Shown: positions 1-5,280 of the stretch, in pieces
How the letters are laid out: each line of letters opens with the position of its first letter
Position numbering within the stretch: the first letter of the stretch is position 1
NCBI GenBank assembly: GCA_945876405.1
Contig: CAMCOJ010000098.1
Coordinates: 1 to 7,442, forward strand
From: an uncultured Ruminococcus sp.
Lineage (GTDB): Bacteria; Bacillota; Clostridia; Oscillospirales; Ruminococcaceae
Reading direction: 5' to 3'
Length of the DNA stretch: 7,442 bases
Notes under the pieces: model-generated
What the model saw: the letters and a program-made list of their open reading frames with translations, nothing else
The model's database searches: none
What the model was told of the DNA's origin: nothing
Translations under genes and position numbers: made by a program

Positions 1-141
1 CCCCGGTTCAGCGTAATTACTGTTATAGCTTCCTCCTGATCTGCTGTGATGATGGTGGCTTCTGCTTCTGCTTCTGCTGCTCCTGTGGCTGCTGCTTCTG
101 TGATGGCTGCCTGAATGGCGGCTTCCGTGATGTCTTCCCAT
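1..141 (-). CDS. Partial gene for a Ser/Arg/His-rich protein, 5' end only
   Basis: An open frame of 47 codons runs from ATG at 141 to the left edge without a stop; the 3' part lies outside the window. The N-terminus is extreme low complexity: it opens MGRHHGSRHSGS, continues with SSSHRSS and RSRSRS runs and an HHHH stretch, and changes near codon 34 to GGSYNSNYAEPG. The start is well supported. AAAGGAG lies at 154-148, 6 bases from the ATG, and a promoter lies just upstream (176-204). The +-strand GCT/TCT repeats at 58-96 are simply the complement of its AGC/AGA Ser and Arg codons. I do not recognise the family. A basic His/Ser-rich head could bind metal, nucleic acid or membrane, or be a disordered leader of a membrane protein, but the function cannot be assigned from this fragment. 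A frame of 98 codons on the same strand (319 to 23) overlaps it in another register, but it lacks an RBS and crosses repeat DNA. Confidence 0.72.
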   Translation of the reverse strand, partial: MGRHHGSRHSGSHHRSSSHRSSRSRSRSHHHHSRSGGSYNSNYAEPG

Positions 142-175
142 ATTTCTCTCCTTTAAAATATATTATAGTGGAGTA

Positions 176-204
176 ATTGTAACATATTTTTTTACAAATA
201 TCAA
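176..204 (-). promoter_or_regulatory. Promoter of the Ser/Arg/His-rich gene
   Basis: On the minus strand, TTGATA (204-199) and TACAAT (181-176) are separated by 17 bases. The spacer ends in TGT, giving an extended -10 (TGN). Predicted transcription start is near 169, leaving a leader of about 28 bases that contains the AAAGGAG at 154-148. This is a sigma-A type promoter by sequence; no operator was recognised. Confidence 0.55.
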
Positions 205-243
205 TAGTTTTGTTTTTCATAATTTCGTTTTTAATGTTTTTAT

Positions 244-271
244 GTGAACGAAAAGATATTTTTTCGTTCAC
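244..271. repeat. Hairpin repeat, GTGAACG/CGTTCAC type (copy A)
   Basis: GTGAACGAAAA at 244-254 is the exact reverse complement of 261-271, with a short AT loop. The right flank continues CTATAAT, as in the other copies. The arm sequence is nearly the same as in the hairpin at 7401-7435, so this is one member of a dispersed family and not a chance palindrome. Confidence 0.7.
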
Positions 272-289
272 TATAATTATTTTATTTAT

Positions 290-371
290 ATTGCCTTGCA
301 CATCCGATGACTGCGTCATCTCCGTGCAGATCGGCTAATAGTAAACGCAATTTATTTATTGCGTTTACTAT
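290..371. repeat. Dispersed repeat, about 82 bp, ending in a hairpin (copy B)
   Basis: The unit starts with ATTGCCTTGCACATCCG (290-306), identical to 7353-7369. It continues through a diverged middle to TCGGCTAATAG and ends in a hairpin with 14-bp arms (338-351 and 358-371; arm ATAGTAAACGCAAT). The middle contains a small perfect stem, GATGAC/GTCATC (306-311 with 315-320), nested inside TGCAC/GTGCA (297-301 with 324-328). The matching segment at 7353-7435 has the same order and almost the same length. Together with the hairpin at 244-271 the whole stretch 244-371 may be one element bracketed by two hairpins. No coding capacity was recognised. Confidence 0.7.
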
Positions 372-387
372 AGCTTTCACAACAAAG

Positions 388-433
388 CAGGCACCGACCG
401 GCTGTTCATTCAGCGTGTCGATGCCTGTTTTTT
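388..433. terminator. Terminator-like hairpin downstream of copA
   Basis: CAGGCACCGAC (388-398) pairs with GTCGATGCCTG (417-427), 11 bp with one G-T wobble and an 18-base loop. It is followed on the plus strand by six T (428-433). It lies 14 bases past the copA stop, where a minus-strand terminator is expected. In that direction the tract after the stem is only moderately T-rich (CTTTGTTGT), while the A-run precedes the stem. It may act in both directions; no plus-strand gene upstream needs it. Confidence 0.55.
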
Positions 434-447
434 GCATTATGGGTTGA

Positions 448-2976
448 TTATTGAATATCTGTTACCTGATATCCCTGATCGGCAACAGCCTTCTTCAAAA
501 CATCATCGGAAATCTCTTTTTCCAGCGTTACCACAGCGGTTCCGGTCTTGTGGCTGACTTCGGCGTTTTTCACGCCGTCAAGTGCTTCAAGTGCTTTTTT
601 TACGTGCATCTCGCAGTGCCCGCACATCATACCTTCAATTTTTAATGTCTTTTCCATTGTTTTTTTCTCCTTTTCGGTTGTAGTTTTTAATTTATTTCTG
701 ATTTTGTGATCCCGTTTGGAATCATGCATCTGAAAGAAATTCAAGCGCAGTGCGTTGGTGACTACGCTGAAGCTGGACAAACTCATTGCCGCCGCCGCAA
801 ACATGGGATTTAACTGCCAGCCGAGCACACTGATAAATACGCCGGCCGCCAAAGGAATACCGATAATATTATAGATAAACGCCCAAAACAGATTTTCGTG
901 AATGTTTCGCAGCGTTGCACGGCTCAAACGGATTGCCGCAGGAACATCAGACAGACGGCTTTTCATCAGCACCACATCTGCTGCATCAATTGCAACATCT
1001 GCACCTGCACCAATGGCGATGCCGATATCGGCACTTGTAAGTGCCGGGGCATCATTAATGCCGTCACCGACCATGATGACATTGCCTTTTTGCTGTAACT
1101 CACGAATTACACTTTCCTTGCCGTCGGGGAGCACACCGGCAATCACTTCATCAACACCTGCCTTTGCTCCGATTGCTTTAGCAGTGCGCTCGTTATCGCC
1201 TGTCAGCATCACCACATGGATGCCCATATTTTGCATTTCTTTTATAGCCTGAGGACTGTCGTCTTTGATAATATCCGCGACGGCGATGATACCGCAAAGC
1301 TCACCGTCGCAGGCAAAGAGCAACGGTGTTTTTCCTTCTTCCGAGAGTCGCTCGGACTTTCCTTTTATTTCATCAGGCACAAGGATTTGTTCGCTTATAA
1401 ATTTATAACTGCCGCCAAGCAGGATAGTACCTCTAAGAGAAGCGGTAAGTCCGTTGCCCGGTAAGGCTTTGAACTGGTCTGCTTCGTCAATTGCCAGATT
1501 TTCCTGCTCAGCCCTTTGATTGATTGCACGTGCCAGCGGATGCTCGCTTTTTTTCTCCAGCGCATAAGCAATAGATAAAAGTTCCTTATCGCTTCTGCCA
1601 TTTACCGGAATCATATCTGTAACTCTCGGTTCTCCCTGCGTTATTGTTCCGGTCTTATCAAGCGCCACAATCTGAGTTTTTCCCGTTTTCTCCAAAGATA
1701 CAGCTGTCTTGAAGAGAATCCCGTTCTTTGCTCCCATTCCGTTTCCGACCATGATGGCTACAGGCGTAGCAAGTCCAAGTGCACATGGACAGCTGATCAC
1801 CAATACGGATATCCCCCTTGCCAAAGCAAATCCCACTGTCTGACCGGCGATAAGCCATGCTATCACGGTTATCACTGCAATCGCAATAACGGCAGGGACA
1901 AACACACCTGATACCTTATCTGCAACCTTTGCAATCGGTGCTTTTGTGGCAGCCGCATCGCTGACCATCTGAATAATCTGCGAAAGTGTGGTGTCTTCAC
2001 CGACTCTTGTCGCTTTACAGCGGATAAATCCCGACTGGTTCAGTGTTCCTGCGGAAACTGTGCTGCCAATTGTTTTATCTGCCGGAATACTCTCACCTGT
2101 CAGTGTGGATTCATCTACTGCACTGTTTCCATCTAAAACGGTTCCGTCCACAGGGATATTTTCACCGGGACGTACGACAAAGACATCGCCCTTTGCCACC
2201 TGCTCAATCGGCACGGTTATTTCGATACCGTCCCTGTCGAGCGTGGCAGTCCTGGGAGCCAGCTTCATCAGTCCTTTCAGAGCGTCGGTGGTTTTGCCTT
2301 TTGAGCGCGCCTCCAGCATTTTTCCAAGGGTTATCAGCGCAAGTATCATAGCGGCGGATTCAAAGTAAAACTCGTGCATACAGGACATTACGGCAGCCGT
2401 GTTGCCCTTTACCTGCGCATCTGTCATTGCAAAGAGCGCAAAGGTGCTGTAACCAAAGGCGGCCGCAGCGCCTAATGCAACCAAAGCGTCCATGTTCGGC
2501 GTACGATGCCACAAGCTCTTAAATCCGCTGATAAAAAACTTCTGATTGATAACCATGATTACAACCGTTAACAATAGCTGCAAAAGCCCCATTGCCACAT
2601 GGTTATTATCGAAGAAAGGCGGAAGGGGCCAGCTCCACATCATGTGCCCCATAGAAACATACATAAGAACAATCAAAAAGCCGAGAGAGGCAATCAGTCG
2701 CTTTTTAAGTACGGGTGTCTCTCTGTCTTTCAGTGCGTCTCCGTCGGAAGATGACCGTGTGTTTCGCTCCGTGTTTCTTTTTTTAATTGCTGCGTCGTAT
2801 CCTGCGTTACGAACCGCCGCTATGATTTCCTCGGCGCCGGCAGTTCCTTCCACACCCATGGAATTGGTAAGCAGGCTGACCGAGCATGAAGTTACACCTT
2901 TCACGCCTGATACTGCTTTTTCCACTCGGGCGGTACAGGCGGCGCAGCTCATACCGGTTACTGTATACTGTTCCAT
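448..2976 (-). CDS. copA: Copper-translocating P1B-type ATPase CopA with N- and C-terminal HMA domains
   Basis: This 842-residue inner-membrane ATPase exports Cu(I) from the cytoplasm. Visible in order: N-terminal HMA domain with GMSCAAC (C11, C14); variable linker about 65-90; a membrane region from about 92, with MGHMMW at 109-114; actuator motif TGES (293-296); the CPC metal-binding triplet (396-398) in CPCALGLATP; phosphorylation site DKTGT (D440); HP of the nucleotide domain (479-480); TGDN (592-595); GDGIND (637-642); then YN (702-703) and MSLSS (731-735) of the last helices. These motifs mark the Cu(I) class (P1B-1). After a charged linker (about 750-773) a second HMA domain follows, with GMMCGHC (C785, C788). 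CopA proteins normally carry HMA domains only at the N-terminus, so this looks like a CopZ chaperone fused to the pump. The ATG at 2976 follows the csoR stop by 22 bases. Its AAAAGGAGG lies about 15 bases upstream, which is long. Co-transcription with csoR is expected, giving copper induction. Confidence 0.95.
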   Translation of the reverse strand: MEQYTVTGMSCAACTARVEKAVSGVKGVTSCSVSLLTNSMGVEGTAGAEEIIAAVRNAGYDAAIKKRNTERNTRSSSDGDALKDRETPVLKKRLIASLGFLIVLMYVSMGHMMWSWPLPPFFDNNHVAMGLLQLLLTVVIMVINQKFFISGFKSLWHRTPNMDALVALGAAAAFGYSTFALFAMTDAQVKGNTAAVMSCMHEFYFESAAMILALITLGKMLEARSKGKTTDALKGLMKLAPRTATLDRDGIEITVPIEQVAKGDVFVVRPGENIPVDGTVLDGNSAVDESTLTGESIPADKTIGSTVSAGTLNQSGFIRCKATRVGEDTTLSQIIQMVSDAAATKAPIAKVADKVSGVFVPAVIAIAVITVIAWLIAGQTVGFALARGISVLVISCPCALGLATPVAIMVGNGMGAKNGILFKTAVSLEKTGKTQIVALDKTGTITQGEPRVTDMIPVNGRSDKELLSIAYALEKKSEHPLARAINQRAEQENLAIDEADQFKALPGNGLTASLRGTILLGGSYKFISEQILVPDEIKGKSERLSEEGKTPLLFACDGELCGIIAVADIIKDDSPQAIKEMQNMGIHVVMLTGDNERTAKAIGAKAGVDEVIAGVLPDGKESVIRELQQKGNVIMVGDGINDAPALTSADIGIAIGAGADVAIDAADVVLMKSRLSDVPAAIRLSRATLRNIHENLFWAFIYNIIGIPLAAGVFISVLGWQLNPMFAAAAMSLSSFSVVTNALRLNFFQMHDSKRDHKIRNKLKTTTEKEKKTMEKTLKIEGMMCGHCEMHVKKALEALDGVKNAEVSHKTGTAVVTLEKEISDDVLKKAVADQGYQVTDIQ
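655..674 (-). promoter_or_regulatory. Internal RBS and in-frame ATG for a CopZ-like product within copA
   Basis: On the minus strand AAAAGGAG (674-667) sits 9 bases before an ATG at 657-655 that is in frame with copA and is codon 774. Initiation here would make a 69-residue CopZ-like Cu(I) chaperone (657-448) beginning MEKTLKIEGMMCGHC. It is a compact HMA domain of normal stand-alone size. The A/G-rich stretch also encodes the linker (EKEKK), so the match could come from amino-acid choice. Spacing and strength equal those of the true starts in this window. Confidence 0.5.
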
Positions 2977-2998
2977 AATTTTTTTGTAACGCCTCCTT

Positions 2999-3307
2999 TT
3001 ATTTCATCAGTTTTTGCAGAGTTGCCACTAACTCGTCAATTACTTCATCTTTGCCGTCACGGATATCTCTGGCAACACAGCCTCGGATATGACTCGCCAG
3101 CAGCTCTTTATTAAAAGAATTGACCGCAGCGTTCACAGCGGCAGACTGGATTAAAATATCCGCACAGTAAGCATCTTTTTCCACCATTCCGCGAATCCCG
3201 CGAATCTGCCCTTCAATTCGGTTCAGGCGGTGGATTAGTTTTTTTCTTTCTTCTTCCGAGCGGTTTGTTGTTTTTCCACAGCATCCGCATACTTCTTTGT
3301 CAGACAT
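2999..3307 (-). CDS. csoR: CsoR-family copper-sensing transcriptional repressor
   Basis: This small all-helical repressor is expected to bind DNA in the apo form and release it on Cu(I) binding. From ATG 3307 it has 102 residues. The metal site fits CsoR: C48, H73 and C77, with the same 25- and 4-residue spacings as C36/H61/C65 of Mycobacterium tuberculosis CsoR. The conserved block RLNRIEGQIRGIRGM spans about 27-41. The N-terminus carries an extra Cys cluster, CGCC (C7, C9, C10), absent from the core fold. A GTG at 3313 extends the frame by two codons. It lies only 2 bases from AGGAGG (3321-3316), whereas ATG 3307 is 8 bases away, so I prefer ATG. The gene leads the operon with copA 22 bases downstream; its TAA abuts the copA Shine-Dalgarno. 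Autoregulation is expected from the operator at 3349-3369. Confidence 0.93.
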   Translation of the reverse strand: MSDKEVCGCCGKTTNRSEEERKKLIHRLNRIEGQIRGIRGMVEKDAYCADILIQSAAVNAAVNSFNKELLASHIRGCVARDIRDGKDEVIDELVATLQKLMK

Positions 3308-3345
3308 AGTCACATCCTCCTTATATTCCCACGTAGGATATTATC

Positions 3346-3374
3346 ATTATATACCCTTATGGGGTATATGTCAA
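3346..3374 (-). promoter_or_regulatory. Promoter of the csoR-copA operon
   Basis: On the minus strand a perfect TTGACA (3374-3369) and a perfect TATAAT (3351-3346) are separated by exactly 17 bases. Transcription should start near 3339, leaving a leader of about 32 bases with AAGGAGGA at 3322-3315. Such a strong promoter fits tight repression by an operator overlapping it. A weaker imperfect palindrome (ATATTCC/GGATAT, 3323-3341) lies at the predicted start and might be a second operator. Confidence 0.85.
3349..3369. promoter_or_regulatory. CsoR operator within the promoter spacer
   Basis: ATATACCC (3349-3356) and GGGTATAT (3362-3369) form an 8-bp inverted repeat around TTATG. The TACCC-N5-GGGTA core matches the pseudo-palindromic operators known for CsoR proteins of this class. 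It occupies the entire spacer between -35 and -10, so bound CsoR would block RNA polymerase directly. The assignment rests on motif and position next to csoR. Confidence 0.8.
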
Positions 3375-3375
3375 T

Positions 3376-3403
3376 AGGAAGTGCTTTGGTACTTCCTTTT
3401 TTT
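3376..3403 (+). terminator. Intrinsic terminator on the plus strand, no obvious gene served
   Basis: AGGAAGT (3376-3382) pairs perfectly with ACTTCCT (3391-3397) around an 8-base loop, followed by a run of seven T (3397-3403). It is oriented for plus-strand transcription, but the gene to its left is csoR on the minus strand. It begins 2 bases beyond the csoR -35 element. It could stop antisense transcripts across csoR from reaching the Fe-S operon, or be left over from a gene displaced by the copper module. Confidence 0.6.
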
Positions 3404-3434
3404 ACACACGGCTGGCTAACCCGTGAGTATTAAC

Positions 3435-3464
3435 GTGAAAGTCAAATTTATTTTTGACGTTCAC
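3435..3464. repeat. Hairpin repeat with CGTTCACTATA end (copy C)
   Basis: GTGAAAGTCAAA (3435-3446) pairs with TTTGACGTTCAC (3453-3464), 12 bp with one mismatch. The right side reads CGTTCACTATAATT, the same as at 266-278. Only the hairpin part of the repeat family is present; the TTGCCTTGCACATCCG block is missing here. It lies between the promoters of two divergent operons. Confidence 0.55.
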
Positions 3465-3505
3465 TATAATTAACCTGAAAACAGGAAATAATACTGTAAA
3501 CTGTT

Positions 3506-3534
3506 TTGACAAAATCCCACTGTTGTGGTATACT
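3506..3534 (+). promoter_or_regulatory. Promoter of the Fe-S assembly operon
   Basis: A perfect TTGACA (3506-3511) is followed after 17 bases by TATACT (3529-3534). Transcription should start near 3541, about 75 bases before the preferred sufC start at 3616. Confidence 0.75.
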
Positions 3535-3545
3535 TAATATGATAG

Positions 3546-3565
3546 TATGTGCACATAAACATGTG
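3546..3565. promoter_or_regulatory. Overlapping palindromes just downstream of the Fe-S operon promoter
   Basis: TATGTGCACATA (3546-3557) is a perfect 12-bp palindrome beginning about 5 bases after the predicted transcription start. It overlaps a second inverted repeat, CACAT (3552-3556) with ATGTG (3561-3565). The position suits a roadblock operator or a small 5' hairpin. I do not recognise the regulator. Confidence 0.4.
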
Positions 3566-3615
3566 TTATGCTGATTGTCAAACTGAAAAAAATGAAAGGG
3601 CGGTATATTGGTACA

Positions 3616-4335
3616 ATGCTGCAGCTTAATGATATCCGGTGGACAACGGAAACCGGTGAAAAAATACTAAACGGGATAGATCTTACTGTTCCCGACGGAA
3701 AGCTAACTGTTATAACCGGACCTAACGGAGGCGGAAAAACTTCACTTGCAAAAGTTATTGCAGGTCTTTACAAGCCTTGCGGAGGTCAGATTATCATAGA
3801 CGGAAATGACGTCACTGACTGGAGTATTACTGAACGTTCAAAAAACGGACTTGCATATGCATTTCAGCAGCCGGTCAGATTCAAGGGACTTACTGTAAAA
3901 GATCTTCTTTCCATTTCAGCTGAACGTGAGCTTTCAGGTGCTGAGGTTTGTCATATGCTCAGTGAAGTGGGACTCTGCGGACGTGACTATATAGACAGGG
4001 AAGCAGATGCAAGTCTTTCGGGCGGTGAGAGCAAGCGTATTGAGATTGCTACGGTTCTTGCAAGAAAGGATGCAAAGCTCCTTGTATTTGACGAGCCGGA
4101 AGCAGGAATTGATCTGTGGAGCTTTACAAGCCTTATCGAAGCATTTGAGAATATTAAAAAGGACAGCAGTCGTTCACTTCTGATTATTTCCCATCAGGAA
4201 CGTATAATGAATATAGCAGACTACATCGCAGTTGTTGCAGACGGAAAGGTAAAAACCATGGGAACAAGAGATGAGGTATTCCCGTCACTTATGGACAAGA
4301 CCTCGGCAACACGCTGCTCACTGAGAAACAGTTAA
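3616..4335 (+). CDS. sufC: SufC-type ABC ATPase of Fe-S cluster assembly
   Basis: This soluble ABC-type ATPase would drive the SufB-type scaffold encoded next door. From ATG 3616 it has 239 residues, the usual SufC length. Motifs: Walker A GPNGGGKTS (35-43), Q-loop QQ (84-85), signature LSGGESKRIEI (134-144), Walker B LLVFDEPEAGID (155-166) and switch His (H193 in ISHQ). The GGESKR signature and the SufB-like partner point to SufC and not to a transporter; no membrane protein lies nearby. ATGs at 3568 and 3592 are also in frame but lack a Shine-Dalgarno and add residues outside the domain. The start at 3616 has only a distant GAAAGGGCGG, so the start is uncertain. The stop is 14 bases before the next gene, indicating an operon. 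With a single scaffold gene and no sufS, sufU or sufD, it resembles the SUF-like minimal (SmsCB) arrangement of anaerobes and archaea. Confidence 0.88.
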   Translation: MLQLNDIRWTTETGEKILNGIDLTVPDGKLTVITGPNGGGKTSLAKVIAGLYKPCGGQIIIDGNDVTDWSITERSKNGLAYAFQQPVRFKGLTVKDLLSISAERELSGAEVCHMLSEVGLCGRDYIDREADASLSGGESKRIEIATVLARKDAKLLVFDEPEAGIDLWSFTSLIEAFENIKKDSSRSLLIISHQERIMNIADYIAVVADGKVKTMGTRDEVFPSLMDKTSATRCSLRNS

Positions 4336-4349
4336 CGGAGGAAACAGAT

Positions 4350-5267
4350 ATGAACAGTATTACAGAACAGCTTCTCGGTGTTGTTTCTGACTGGGACGGA
4401 AGCTACAAGGGTGCCTTCAATATCCGTGAGGACGGCGGATGTGCCGGAAGGCAGTCATCTGAGAATATTAAGATAGAACCTAAAAATGACAATCCAGGTA
4501 TCGTTATTCGCATAAGTTCTGCAGCGCAGCAGGAAACAGTTTATATTCCGGCATGTGTAACGAAGGCTGGAGTAAATGACCTTGTTTACAACGACTTTAT
4601 CGTTGAGGACGGGGCGGATGTAATTATCGTTGCAGGCTGCGGTGTTCATTCGGAAGGCGAAGAGGAGGCAAGACACAATGGTATCCACAGATTCTTCATC
4701 GGCAAAAATGCAAAAGTAGTTTATAAGGAAAAGCATATCGGCACAGGTAACGGAAAGGGCTCAAAGAGAATTGATCCGGTTACTGATGTTGAGATGGACG
4801 AGAACTCATACATGGAAATGGATACCGTTCAGATTGGCGGTGTTACATCGAGTAACAGACTTACTTCCGCAAAGCTCGGAAAGGGTGCGAAGCTTGTCAT
4901 AAAGGAAAGACTTATGACTGACGGTGATGAAACTGCAAAGTCTGACTTTAAGGTTGAGATGAACGGTGATGACTCAAGTATTGATCTTATTTCAAGATCT
5001 GTTGCAAGGGGCAATTCATATCAGGAGTTCGTTTCAACTATCAACGGAAACTGCAGGTGTACAGGTCATTCGGAATGTGACGCAATCATTTCTGAAAACG
5101 GTCGGGTAAATGCTGTTCCTGGTCTTTATGCGGCGAATATTGATGCATCTCTTATTCATGAAGCGGCCATCGGAAAGATTGCCGGCGAGCAGATAACGAA
5201 GCTTTGTACACTCGGGCTTACTGAAGAAGAAGCTGAGAGAAAGATTATTGATGGATTTTTAAAATAA
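4350..5267 (+). CDS. sufB: Short SufB/SufD-family Fe-S cluster scaffold (SmsB-like)
   Basis: This 305-residue cytosolic protein is much shorter than E. coli SufB (about 495) and corresponds to the beta-helix core plus C-terminal helices of the SufB/SufD family. The C-terminal third is diagnostic: GHSECDAII, then LIHEAAIGKI, then EEEAERKIIDGF. Aligned by eye with E. coli SufB, C243 falls at C405 and E271 (HEA) at E434, both needed for cluster building there. H270 corresponds to the region of the essential SufD His. One subunit therefore keeps residues that E. coli splits between two proteins, and it probably acts as a homodimer with two SufC. The start ATG has GGAGG (4337-4341) 8 bases upstream. 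It lies between sufC and the HMA gene. Some databases would call it SufD family; the retained Cys and Glu favour a SufB-like role. Confidence 0.85.
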   Translation: MNSITEQLLGVVSDWDGSYKGAFNIREDGGCAGRQSSENIKIEPKNDNPGIVIRISSAAQQETVYIPACVTKAGVNDLVYNDFIVEDGADVIIVAGCGVHSEGEEEARHNGIHRFFIGKNAKVVYKEKHIGTGNGKGSKRIDPVTDVEMDENSYMEMDTVQIGGVTSSNRLTSAKLGKGAKLVIKERLMTDGDETAKSDFKVEMNGDDSSIDLISRSVARGNSYQEFVSTINGNCRCTGHSECDAIISENGRVNAVPGLYAANIDASLIHEAAIGKIAGEQITKLCTLGLTEEEAERKIIDGFLK

Positions 5268-5280
5268 GGAGCTGATTACT

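Noticed and set aside
58..96. GCTTCT-type triplet repeat as a microsatellite or CRISPR-like array
   Set aside because: The period is 3 to 6 bases and in frame with the minus-strand gene; it is the complement of Ser and Arg codons. There are no spacers of constant length.
23..319. 98-codon minus-strand frame with a Gln/Lys/Pro-rich end
   Set aside because: It has no RBS, runs through repeat and AT-rich intergenic DNA, and overlaps out of frame the better supported Ser/Arg/His-rich gene starting at 141.
290..336. Riboswitch or small structured RNA in the repeat middle
   Set aside because: The GATGAC/GTCATC and TGCAC/GTGCA stems of copy B are not kept at 7370-7397, so there is no evidence of conserved structure, and no riboswitch class was recognised.
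902..1252. Plus-strand open frames of 60-150 codons across 451-2989
   Set aside because: They are antisense shadows of copA; none has a proper RBS or a recognisable domain.
3568..3615. N-terminal extension of SufC starting at ATG 3568
   Set aside because: There is no Shine-Dalgarno at 3568 or 3592, and the extra 16 residues are outside the ABC domain. It cannot be fully excluded, because the start at 3616 also has a weak, distant RBS.
4455..4736. 93-codon minus-strand frame inside sufB
   Set aside because: It lies antisense to a gene with conserved motifs and has no supporting signals.
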